Source: Actinomucor elegans (Eukaryota > Mucoromycota > Mucoromycetes > Mucorales > Mucoraceae). Taken from it: 64,000 nucleotides of DNA. Both the position numbers and the translations under genes were made by a program. The stretch is taken from positions 2,046,001 through 2,110,000 of the forward strand of contig JAMSLZ010000003.1 of assembly GCA_026027325.1 (NCBI GenBank), given 5' to 3'. The notes below the pieces were generated by a model. The model worked only from the letters and a program-made list of their open reading frames with translations, was not told where the DNA came from and made no database searches. Below are positions 48,453-56,821 of this stretch, in pieces. Each line of letters begins with the position of its first letter. Position 1 is the stretch's first letter.

Positions 48453-48535
48453 TAATGTGATAGATGCTCTCAGAGCCACGCTTTATTTTCCTTTTTGTAA
48501 TAAATAATAGTTTCCCTTTCTTCCCTATATCTTTC
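48453..48535 (+). repeat. DIRS left inverted terminal repeat, 83 bp
   Basis: Starts TAATGTGATAGATGCTCTC and ends CCCTATATCTTTC. It is identical, in reverse complement, to 52588-52670 by eye over the full length. Confidence 0.9.
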
Positions 48536-48548
48536 AAAGCCACGCATC

Positions 48549-49436
48549 GTGGGGTTAACTATGGATAATATCAATATAACTAATGTTCAAGAGTCTAACC
48601 AGCAAACAAACCTCACTCGCGCACAAGTGGAGGCCCTATTCAGAGAGCTCGAAGAACAACGAGCAAGAGAAAGAGAAATTCAAGTCAACGGGACTGAACT
48701 CCCCTTGGTTATTAGCGAAACCTTGGACAATGCATCTTCAGCACAACTTAAGGACGATTTCAAACAATACAAAAGAACCATCCAGCGTTACAACCATGAC
48801 ACTTGGACAAAAGCAGAACAAATCAACAGAGAATTTATTCCGGACCTCAAAAACTGGAAGGTGGATGCGTATCAGCTCGTCAGTACCATTCATAAGATCA
48901 CTGAAACAACACGACTCCAGGCTAGAGCCAGTACAGAATTGTACGAACAACTTCAGTATCTGCAAGACAAAGCAGAATTTACCTCAGGAAAAGATAGAGA
49001 AATCTTTAATAACACCATTGAGCAAGCCCAACGACTTGCAATTTTCGGATTTGGCTCAGCGAAATTACAAGAAAATGAGGCGAAAGAGGTTTCCCTCAAA
49101 GCGCTTAGGCTACCTTCAAGCATCAAACACTTGGAATATTCACCAGAAGAAGATGGAAAAGCGAATACTTTCGATAGAAACTTTGTTGAACAACTTCAAA
49201 AAGCTCGCTTTGAAGACAAGGTCATCAGAGATGCAACGTCGTTTAGTAGGGGAAACTTCAGCAACAATCGTGGATTTAATGGAACACGAGGAAGAGGAAG
49301 GTCAAGAGGTGGACCGTGGCGTGGGAACTGGTCACGCGGTCACTCTTTTCAACATGGAGGACGAGGCAGAGGCACTCTCCCCTCCAATCAACAGAATTCA
49401 CAGCCCTCCCCTTCAGTGGCCAACAACAACCTATAG
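48549..49436 (+). CDS. DIRS ORF1, Gag-like protein, 295 aa
   Basis: First ORF of the DIRS element. It is rich in Gln/Glu/Arg with helical, probably coiled-coil stretches (ARAQ-type start RAQVEALFRELEEQRARERE, then a long alpha-helical middle). An RGG/GRG-rich segment lies at about residues 240-275 (GTRGRGRSRGGPWRGN, HGGRGRG), suited to RNA binding. There is no CCHC knuckle. It overlaps ORF2 by 121 bp in another frame. Confidence 0.8.
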   Translation: MGLTMDNINITNVQESNQQTNLTRAQVEALFRELEEQRAREREIQVNGTELPLVISETLDNASSAQLKDDFKQYKRTIQRYNHDTWTKAEQINREFIPDLKNWKVDAYQLVSTIHKITETTRLQARASTELYEQLQYLQDKAEFTSGKDREIFNNTIEQAQRLAIFGFGSAKLQENEAKEVSLKALRLPSSIKHLEYSPEEDGKANTFDRNFVEQLQKARFEDKVIRDATSFSRGNFSNNRGFNGTRGRGRSRGGPWRGNWSRGHSFQHGGRGRGTLPSNQQNSQPSPSVANNNL

Positions 49437-51373
49437 TTCAACAACTGCCGCAGAACCCTCAACAACAAACCAACAAGACATCTCCTATTCAACATTATAC
49501 AACACCACAAGACGGCATCTTACCTGGAGGCCGTCTTACTCATTTCCACAAATATTGGACACAGATAACAACTCATCCATTTCCTCTTTCAATCGTCAAG
49601 GAAGGATACAAAATTCCGTTTGCCACCCGTCCGATACCATGGAAAATCAATGTATTACAACTCAACTCAACAGAACAGCAAGCCGCCAACGAAGCTGTCA
49701 AAAAATTTTTATCCGCAGGAATAATAGAGATAATGCCAACTCAATCAAAAGATTACCTTTCAAAGTTCTTCACAATTCAAGAAAAAACAAAGCGCAGGCC
49801 GATTCTGAACTGTCAACGGCTAAATCAACATATCCAATGCGAGCACTTCAAAATGGAAGGTATCCCGGCACTAAGAGAATTGATCGAACAAGGAGATTTT
49901 ATGTGCAAAATCGACTTGAAGGACGCCTATACAGTGGTTCCAATCCATCCAAAATCACGAAGATACCTCACTTTCAAAAACGAAGGCGTTGTTTACCAGT
50001 ATCGATCGCTAGCGTTTGGCCTAAACGTAGCTCCTCGTCTGTTCTCAAAAATAATGCGTTACGCTATCGAACCTTTACGTCAAGAAGGTATCCGTCTAGT
50101 CTACTACCTAGACGATATTTGTTTACTGTCAAAAACAAAAAGAGACTTGCTCGCAACCACCAGAAAGGTAATTACTCATCTCCAATCCTTGGGATTTATA
50201 ATCAACGAAGAAAAAAGTCTTCTCACACCATCACAGACACAAGAGTTCTTGGGTTTTCAATTCAATACAAAGAAAATGAAAATTACAGTACCACTGCAGA
50301 AAATAAACAAACTTTTGTTAAAGATCCGTCAAGCTACTCAACCAGTCCAACGCACATGCAGATGGATAGCGGGCCTGTTGGGCAAAGTAACATCAATGAT
50401 TCCAGCTATAGGAGAAGCTCTTCTCCACATTCGCTATTTACAGAGAGATCTAGCGAAGAGTCTTCACAAAAACAATCAGAACTGGGAGATGCCATGCCAA
50501 ATATCCCCTCAGAGTTTACAAGAATTTCATTGGTGGAAGGAATCAATCTCATCGAAGAACGGCCTACCTATTCAAGCAATAACAGTTCCTGCTCCCCAAC
50601 TAACGATATACACAGACAGTTCAGACACAGGTTGGGGGGTGAGCTCACCAATGATATCAACATTCGGGTTTTGGAACAACCAAGACAAATCGACCTCAAT
50701 AAACGTTCGCGAACTGAAGGCAGTCTATTATGCATTGAAAATGCATGCTCTAAGATTAGAAAATTGCACGATAAAGGTTTTCACAGACAACACCACAGCC
50801 CTCAAATACACAACAAAATTTGGAGGTACAGCCTCTCATCAGCTACAGGAACTGGCAATACTGATTCAAGAACTCTGCAACCGCTACCACTTGACAGTGA
50901 CTTATCAACACATCGCGGGATTACAAAACACTCTCGCAGACCAACTATCCAGGAAACAGATTCCACTTTACGAACAAACCATTCCGAAAAAACTATTTCA
51001 TCAAGTGATACAACAATGGGGACCGCTTGTAGTGGACGCCTTTGCGGCTTCCCACAACCATCAACTGAAGAGATACTGGAGTCTTCATCCAGATCCATCA
51101 GCCGAGGCACAAGACGCGTTTCAACAAAAATGGCTCAAAAAAGGGATGTTTTTGAATCCCCCCTGGAAATTAATCCCAAAAGTGATACAACAGCTGAAGA
51201 AACAGAAGATACATCAAGCAGTTTTGATCACTCCTCTGTGGCCCAGTCAATATTGGTACCCAATGGTCTTGAGAATGAAGCACTTGGACAACCCAATTAT
51301 AATGAAGATCAACAAGAGGTTCTCACTGACCGCTTGGCTATTATCAGCAACGCAAGGCACAAGTCTGGTTTAA
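49316..51373 (+). CDS. DIRS ORF2, reverse transcriptase-RNase H-methyltransferase polyprotein, 685 aa
   Basis: The RT domain has RRPILNCQRLNQHI, MCKIDLKDAYTVVPIHP, YRSLAFGLNVAPRLFSKIM and the catalytic YYLDD (about 262). RNase H follows with LTIYTDSSDTGWG (about 429), NVRELKAVYYAL, VFTDNTTALKY and HIAGLQNTLADQLSR. The last part matches the DAM-like methyltransferase region found in DIRS elements: WGPLVVDAFAASHNHQLKR, then FLNPPWKLIPKVIQQ (about 613), with the NPPW motif of N6-adenine methylases. All key motifs look intact. The start chosen is the first ATG of the open frame, still inside ORF1; initiation may be by reinitiation or frameshift. Confidence 0.92.
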   Translation: MAWELVTRSLFSTWRTRQRHSPLQSTEFTALPFSGQQQPIVQQLPQNPQQQTNKTSPIQHYTTPQDGILPGGRLTHFHKYWTQITTHPFPLSIVKEGYKIPFATRPIPWKINVLQLNSTEQQAANEAVKKFLSAGIIEIMPTQSKDYLSKFFTIQEKTKRRPILNCQRLNQHIQCEHFKMEGIPALRELIEQGDFMCKIDLKDAYTVVPIHPKSRRYLTFKNEGVVYQYRSLAFGLNVAPRLFSKIMRYAIEPLRQEGIRLVYYLDDICLLSKTKRDLLATTRKVITHLQSLGFIINEEKSLLTPSQTQEFLGFQFNTKKMKITVPLQKINKLLLKIRQATQPVQRTCRWIAGLLGKVTSMIPAIGEALLHIRYLQRDLAKSLHKNNQNWEMPCQISPQSLQEFHWWKESISSKNGLPIQAITVPAPQLTIYTDSSDTGWGVSSPMISTFGFWNNQDKSTSINVRELKAVYYALKMHALRLENCTIKVFTDNTTALKYTTKFGGTASHQLQELAILIQELCNRYHLTVTYQHIAGLQNTLADQLSRKQIPLYEQTIPKKLFHQVIQQWGPLVVDAFAASHNHQLKRYWSLHPDPSAEAQDAFQQKWLKKGMFLNPPWKLIPKVIQQLKKQKIHQAVLITPLWPSQYWYPMVLRMKHLDNPIIMKINKRFSLTAWLLSATQGTSLV

Positions 51374-52503
51374 CCGACACTGCTAGTATTGAATATCTTA
51401 AAAATTCAACACGCAAAAGCACCACAAAAATATACGATAATGGATGGCGACAATGGCATCGTTGGTGTTTACAACAAAACCCAAAAATTGTTCCGACGGC
51501 TTACAACTGTGCAAATATTTTACAATTTTTAGTCGCTAATAACAAATACAGCAGCAATCACTTAAACACCTTAAGATCTTCCATAGCTTCGGTCTTTCGT
51601 GAACTGTACCCGGATGAAATGCCGTTAGCAATCCAACCAACAATTCAAGCCTTCTTTGCAGCAAAGCGTAGATCAGAAGTAAAAATTCCTACACCTCAAC
51701 AGTTGGAAACATGGGATACAAACAAAATGACTATGTTCATTCTTTCATCTTGGGCAGATTCAAATAACCTAAACTTATATGATTTACAACTCAAAACAAT
51801 TGCTTTACTTTGCTTAGCTACGATGGCCAGACCAAGATCGGATATGGGCAGACTTCAATTTCGTGACACTATCTTTCAGTATCAAGATTCAACAAATTCA
51901 ACTCTTACAGGAGTCACAGTACACTTTCGTGAGCCCAAAGAAACTCAAGTCAAGACATCTAAGTTAGGCGTTCTTCAAGATTCTCGCTTATGCCCGGTAT
52001 CTACTCTAAATGTATTTGTTCAAAAAACTGCGATTTTAAGGAGAAATCTACCTGTGGATCACACTTTATTCTTAGCTTTTATTGAAAAACCAGAATCAGT
52101 TACCTCCATTCGTCCATCAACCATGTCCAACTGGGTTAAACTACTAATGGAAAAATCGGGTATCGACACCACTAAATTCAAAGCACATTCAATACGAGCG
52201 GCGTCAAGTACAAAAGCGGTGGAAAAGGGACACTCTATCGATTCAGTAAAAGAACATGCTGGCTGGAGCCTTAACTCAAATACTTTTGAAAAATTCTATT
52301 ATAAACCAACAAATCAAGAATCCTCAAGTACGGCAATCACTTATTCAATTTTTTCTCAAACGGAAAACACTATCACATTAGAAGACGGAGTGGAGCCAAC
52401 TGAGATTGTTTTAGGAACAACAAACAATCCTAATGTTGGCGAAACGAAGTCAAATAATGTGATAGATACCCACCCTTGGTATCGCCGATTTCTAGGAATC
52501 TAG
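51130..52503 (+). CDS. DIRS ORF3, tyrosine recombinase, 457 aa
   Basis: Phage-integrase-type recombinase that replaces the DDE integrase in DIRS elements. The N-terminal SAM-like region has TKIYDNGWRQWHRWC and SNHLNTLRSSIASVF. The catalytic part has Arg in ATMARPRSD, HSIRAASST (HxxR), HAGWS, and the Tyr nucleophile in FEKFYYKP. The start shown (51130) is a Met that gives a normal-size protein overlapping the ORF2 end by 244 bp. The same frame is open without a stop from 48583, so the true start is unknown. The C-terminal residues are encoded by the internal complementary region. Confidence 0.88.
   Translation: MAQKRDVFESPLEINPKSDTTAEETEDTSSSFDHSSVAQSILVPNGLENEALGQPNYNEDQQEVLTDRLAIISNARHKSGLTDTASIEYLKNSTRKSTTKIYDNGWRQWHRWCLQQNPKIVPTAYNCANILQFLVANNKYSSNHLNTLRSSIASVFRELYPDEMPLAIQPTIQAFFAAKRRSEVKIPTPQQLETWDTNKMTMFILSSWADSNNLNLYDLQLKTIALLCLATMARPRSDMGRLQFRDTIFQYQDSTNSTLTGVTVHFREPKETQVKTSKLGVLQDSRLCPVSTLNVFVQKTAILRRNLPVDHTLFLAFIEKPESVTSIRPSTMSNWVKLLMEKSGIDTTKFKAHSIRAASSTKAVEKGHSIDSVKEHAGWSLNSNTFEKFYYKPTNQESSSTAITYSIFSQTENTITLEDGVEPTEIVLGTTNNPNVGETKSNNVIDTHPWYRRFLGI
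52370..52467. repeat. DIRS internal complementary region
   Basis: Left half (about 52370-52430, with GAAGACGGAGTGGAGCCAAC) is the reverse complement of 48404-48464. Right half (about 52426-52467, with CCTAATGTTGGCGAAACGAA) is the reverse complement of the outer right end near 52659-52700. It lies inside the recombinase ORF. Confidence 0.88.
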
Positions 52504-52587
52504 TTAACATAATTATATATTTTATATCTCACTCCCTCCCAAAAAAAAAAAAAAAAAAAAAAAAAATTGAATAGTAATGCTTAGGCA

Positions 52588-52670
52588 GAAAGATATAGGG
52601 AAGAAAGGGAAACTATTATTTATTACAAAAAGGAAAATAAAGCGTGGCTCTGAGAGCATCTATCACATTA
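52588..52670 (-). repeat. DIRS right inverted terminal repeat, 83 bp
   Basis: Reverse complement of 48453-48535. An A tract (about 52541-52566) lies between the recombinase stop and this repeat. Confidence 0.9.
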
Positions 52671-52700
52671 TTTGACTTCGTTTCGCCAACATTAGGATTG

Positions 52701-53470
52701 ATACAAAATACTATACCTTAAAAGGAACAGTTTCTTGTCGAAAACGTGTAATTAAATCATTTTTAAATCTGACTCCAAGGGATGCACCCAAAAAAAAGTT
52801 AAAATTTCGATCAATTTTTGGCGGAATATTTGATTGGCCGGCGGCAACTTAACAGTAGCTTTGAAGTTTTTATTGGCCGGCGCAGAATAGAAATTTCATT
52901 TTTTATTGATCTGAATCCATGACCTCTGTTACTTGAACGCAGTTTTCTTATAATAAATAGATTTAGATAGACACAAAGTCAATTAATAAATTTTGTACAA
53001 AATTTGATAGTGCATTCAAAAATGCAACAATATAGTTGTATTGTATATTAAATTATAGAGATACTCCCGCGATTTATAAGACCATACATCTTGTTTTTTT
53101 TTACTATGCTAAAAAGTAATATTCTCGATATGAAAATGCATTTTTTGGTACAATTAACATACTTGAATCGTATATTACGATTATAAGATACAATCTATAT
53201 TATTTAGTCTAAAGTCAAGGACCGTTAAAACCTTCTTGAGAGTATAAAATCGCCAGATGGTCCGAGATGGATCCTATGTAAAACCACCGAAAAAGTCAGC
53301 TATTGGGGAACACGGGTTAAACTTTAAAAACCAATAGAAAAAAGACAAAACTCATATATTGACGTCTTTATTCTGCTATTGCTCGTCTATTTCTCTTGTA
53401 GTTTTCAGTTTTCACAACATTTCTAGCTTTTTGTTTCTTGTTTTTTTAACTGTGTTGTGAAATCTACATT
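52701..53470. other. Intergenic region and KH-gene promoter
   Basis: About 770 bp of AT-rich DNA. Two copies of ATTGGCCGGCG-like sequence (near 52834 and 52871), each containing an inverted CCAAT, are the only structure seen. No gene is recognised. Confidence 0.45.
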
Positions 53471-53545
53471 GTAAGTCCTTGCAATGCGTCCGTATTCCAA
53501 AAAATGACAGCTGATATAATTGAACGCGCTTTTTTATTATTCTAG
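53471..53545 (+). other. 5'-UTR intron of the KH-domain gene
   Basis: GTAAGTCC at 53471 and TTATTATTCTAG ending at 53545, immediately before the ATG at 53546, mark a 75-bp intron in the leader. The splice signals are strong but the transcript is not seen. Confidence 0.55.
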
Positions 53546-54646
53546 ATGACCTCGACTGAAAATACCAATTTTGAAGAAAAATTCTCGGAGCAGCCTCTTA
53601 ATGAACATACATTAGAAGATCATGCAACTAGTAATGGAGAAGATTCTGGTTTAACTCTTCGTGCACTTGTTTCCACTAAAGAAGCTGGTGTCATTATTGG
53701 CAAAGGTATAAAAAAAACATATGAATATGATATAAGCACAAGGGATTAAACTCACCCGATATACAAAGGCGGAAAGAATGTTGCTGAGATGAGAGAAGCT
53801 ACTGGCGTAAAAGCAGGTGTCTCCAAAGTAGTTCAAGGCGTCCATGATCGTGTTTTGACTGTCACTGGTACATTAGAAGGTGTATCAAAGGCTTACTCAC
53901 TTATTGCTCAGACATTATTGGATAATCCTATTTCACCATTACCGACTACACCAAACACCACCACCATCACAAATAACAGCAGCGCTACTATTCGTTTACT
54001 GATTTCACATAATCTTATGGGTACAGTCATCGGCCGTCAAGGAGCCAAAATTAAACATATTCAAGATACTTCAGGTGTGCGTATGATTGCCTCAAAGACA
54101 TTGTTACCGCAGAGCACAGAACGTGTAGTTGAAGTGAGAGGTACAGTAGATGCTATTCACAAGGCCATCCTAGAGATTGGCCGCTGTTTAATTGAGGATA
54201 AAGAAAGAGCATATGGAACCATATTATACAATCCAGCAAAAGTAGGTCAACAACAGCATTTAAACAATACACTGATGAACGACCAACCTCATTACCATAA
54301 TAATAATGTCGTCCGCACTGGCAATGGTCATGATTTCAGTAATGAACCTCAACAGCAACAATTTTTAAATGATCCCAATGTGCGCACTCAAAACATTAGT
54401 ATTCCTTCAGACATGGTTGGTTGTATCATTGGTAAAAGTGGAGCCAAGATCACAGATATCCGTAGATTGAGTGGATCGCGTATATCTATTGCCAAAGTAC
54501 CGCACGATGATTCTGGAGAACGCATGTTTACTATTCAAGGAACCCCCGAAGCTAATGAAAGAGCTCTATATTTACTCTATGGTCAGCTTGAAGCTGAAAA
54601 AGAACGTCGACTTCGAGGCGTCGATGCTATCGTAGAAGAACACTAA
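53546..54646 (+). CDS. Triple-KH RNA-binding protein (PCBP/Pbp2-like)
   Basis: Poly(C)-binding-type RNA regulator of mRNA stability or localisation. Two exons (53546-53705, 53769-54646) give 345 residues. Three KH domains: AGVIIGKGGKNVAEMREATG (about 48), LMGTVIGRQGAKIKHIQDTS (about 155) and MVGCIIGKSGAKITDIRRLS (about 270). Each has an intact GxxG loop. The linker between the second and third is Asn/Gln/His-rich. The intron splits the GxxG loop of the first KH domain. Fungal relatives include Hek2, Pbp2 and fission yeast Rnc1; I cannot choose among them. Confidence 0.9.
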
Positions 54647-54752
54647 AACCAACCCCTTTCCTTTCAGCCAAAACGTATAATAAAAAAATTCATAACCTCC
54701 TACTGTTTATTATAATGATTACTATGATACATGTGTGTATTAGTTATGCTAG

Positions 54753-56371
54753 TTAATCACAGAATCCATTAATCGGTAGACATGAAATGTATCTGCAGTA
54801 AGGGCATTCCTGTAGAAGAAATCATCAGCTTTATATACACTTTGCATTATACGCAGATAGACTTACTTGGTCGATGTCTCCAGTGGCAAAGTGATGTATT
54901 AATAAGCCCAATAGTGCTACGTACAATAATAGGCCTGTCATTCTTAGCATATAAACACTAGCGCGCTTGATCCTGCTCGAAGCGTCTGGGCTCAATGCAA
55001 TGGGTGGTAGTAAGAATACGCTCAATAATATACCAGCTATTAAACCACCCATATGAGAAAAATTATCTACCCTACAAACATCAATATCTATTAGCATTTA
55101 AGTGCCACATGACCATGAATTATACAATACTTGCCCTGGTAAAAAACCTAGTATAAAACTAAGTGCAGTACCAAGCAATAGCTTTATCAAATGACGCATA
55201 GGTTGCTCTAATTGCTTCCAGTTTGATATCAAATCAATATAAAGATAGCCTATAGCACCAAACAACGAGCCACTGCAGCCTAAAAATGCTATATTATGTA
55301 TCTGATTAATTGACTGTAACATATCAGGCTATGCATATACTGTACGAGTAGTAGCAGGAGCGAAATTAGCTCCTAAAGCATGACCGAATACGCCAGATCC
55401 AATATAAAGAACTATTCTTCTTGTTAGTATCATGTATGTATGTTCATTAAACAATAATAATAATAAAAAAACTTACTTGAAAACCTCAATGGATTCATGA
55501 CGCGTTCCACCTTGGCACCAAATAGAACCAACACAGACAGGTTGATGGCTAAATGAATCAATCCAGTATGTATAAATAACGGTGTCAGAAACCGAAATGT
55601 CTGATCAGGAACGTGCGACTGATGGAATGCCGCAATGCCACAAATAGACGATAGTGAGCAACTGGAATTCATCAAACGCGGGTCTGCCAAATCCAGTACA
55701 GGGTCTAGCAGTAGTAATGACTCCCCTCCACCTAAACTTTTGGTTTGATTCGATACCATGGCTGGAGCCTTACTCTTTTCTGCAATGGTGTTCAAACACA
55801 CATAGTGCTCATCAGGCGGCATGGATTCAATATGCCTCATGCACGGTGGAAACCTGGCTCCCACTTGTACCATGATTTCGATTGAAGGGCCAAGCATGTA
55901 ATTGAATGGTTCCAGTTCAAAAAATTCGCCACTACTCTGCTTACTCATTAATAACTCACCAGAAAACACAAGGACGGTAAAAGCCATCATGATATAAGTA
56001 AATAGAGGCCAATGTTCCCCTTTGGAAAACGGACCCCAGTAGTCTGAGGAGAAGAGCCAGTGTCGGCAGTACTTTCTTTGTTTTTTTGATTTGGACAGTA
56101 GACTTTCTTTGGCGATTGACTGATTGGAGGGAAAGGGCTTGGCCTCTTCCAAAGCACGGATACTGGTTTTAAGTGGAGATTCGTCAAAGGGTATCATAAA
56201 AGTGGATGAAGCATAGTCGTCTTGATAGGCTCGTTTATTGAATTGAATGTGACTGAGCTTGCGAGCATGTCGAGTAGGGTTGGCAGAAGAAGGCGAATGA
56301 AGCGTTGATGGAGAACTGGACGTTGTTGAGATAGTAGTCGTTTTAGTATCGGTTGTATAGATAGGAAGCAT
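54753..56371 (-). CDS. Rhomboid-family intramembrane serine protease
   Basis: Polytopic protease that cleaves substrates within the membrane. Five exons (55477-56371, 55346-55411, 55135-55288, 54867-55071, 54753-54809) give 458 residues. A long cytosolic Ser/Thr-rich N-terminus (about 125 residues) precedes the first helix (YIMMAFTVLVFSGEL). A large loop follows, then HTGLIHLAINLSVL. The catalytic Ser lies in GCSGSLFGAIG (Ser about 326) and the His in VDNFSHMGGLIAG (about 378). The Cys-rich end CPYCRYISCLPINGFCD is typical of fungal and plant secretory-pathway rhomboids. The third intron starts with GC (CAGGGCAAGT), and only that donor keeps FLPGVDNFSH in frame. The gene converges on the KH-domain gene. 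Confidence 0.9.
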
Positions 56372-56821
56372 ACTTTTTCATAGGAAAAGTGAATCAACCA
56401 AAAGAAAGAGAAGCAATAATGAAAAGGGCAAAAGGACTTCTATTGTACATGTTTATTATGCCATGAAAATGATCTCAAACAAGGAATCCAACTTTATATA
56501 TGCAGCTATGATGATGGTATAGTCTCGTCCAATATTAAACTAGTAATGATAAGCATAGATTTTAATAAAGGGTTAAATATCTAGATAATTGCCCTGAAAA
56601 GTCTGTTTTATTGTTTGTCTTTATTGACGAAGTATAGATCTTTGATTTATAGTTTGGTTCTTGTTACAATTAAACCAAGAAACTAATTTCAATATAAACC
56701 GTAAAGAAAGAACAGAGATTTGGTCAACAGAAAAGTAACTTCAGAGTGTATTAGGAGCTTTTGTATTTTTTTGGGAGTTAAATAGGCTGAATGATAGGAG
56801 AGTGGGCTTTAGGAGTTACTA
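56372..56821. other. Intergenic, rhomboid promoter and CCD 3' flank
   Basis: 450 bp between two minus-strand genes. It is AT-rich. No gene or clear repeat is seen, except a weak match to the dispersed repeat near 56.52 kb. Confidence 0.45.

Larger units (their letters stand above)
48404..52700 (+). mobile_element. Complete DIRS-like tyrosine-recombinase retrotransposon
   Basis: About 4.3 kb. It has a Gag-like ORF, an RT-RNase H-methyltransferase ORF and a tyrosine-recombinase ORF, all open. Ends: an 83-bp inverted repeat, identical as read, at 48453-48535 and 52588-52670, with unique outer flanks at each side. An internal complementary region (about 52370-52467) is the reverse complement of the left outer end followed directly by that of the right outer end, overlapping at CAATC. 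This ITR plus ICR layout defines DIRS elements, which recombine as circles and leave no target duplication; accordingly both termini carry GATTG. The intact ORFs and identical repeats suggest recent insertion. Confidence 0.93.

Noticed and set aside
48583..51129. Upstream 849 codons of the 1306-codon frame as a real protein segment
   Set aside because: This part overlaps Gag and RT in another frame and shows no domain. Only the part from about 51130 matches a recombinase. Kept as a finding, not annotated as coding.
52427..52470. Similarity between the recombinase C-terminus and the downstream flank as a partial gene duplication
   Set aside because: It is inverted, matches both element ends, and is fully explained as the DIRS internal complementary region.
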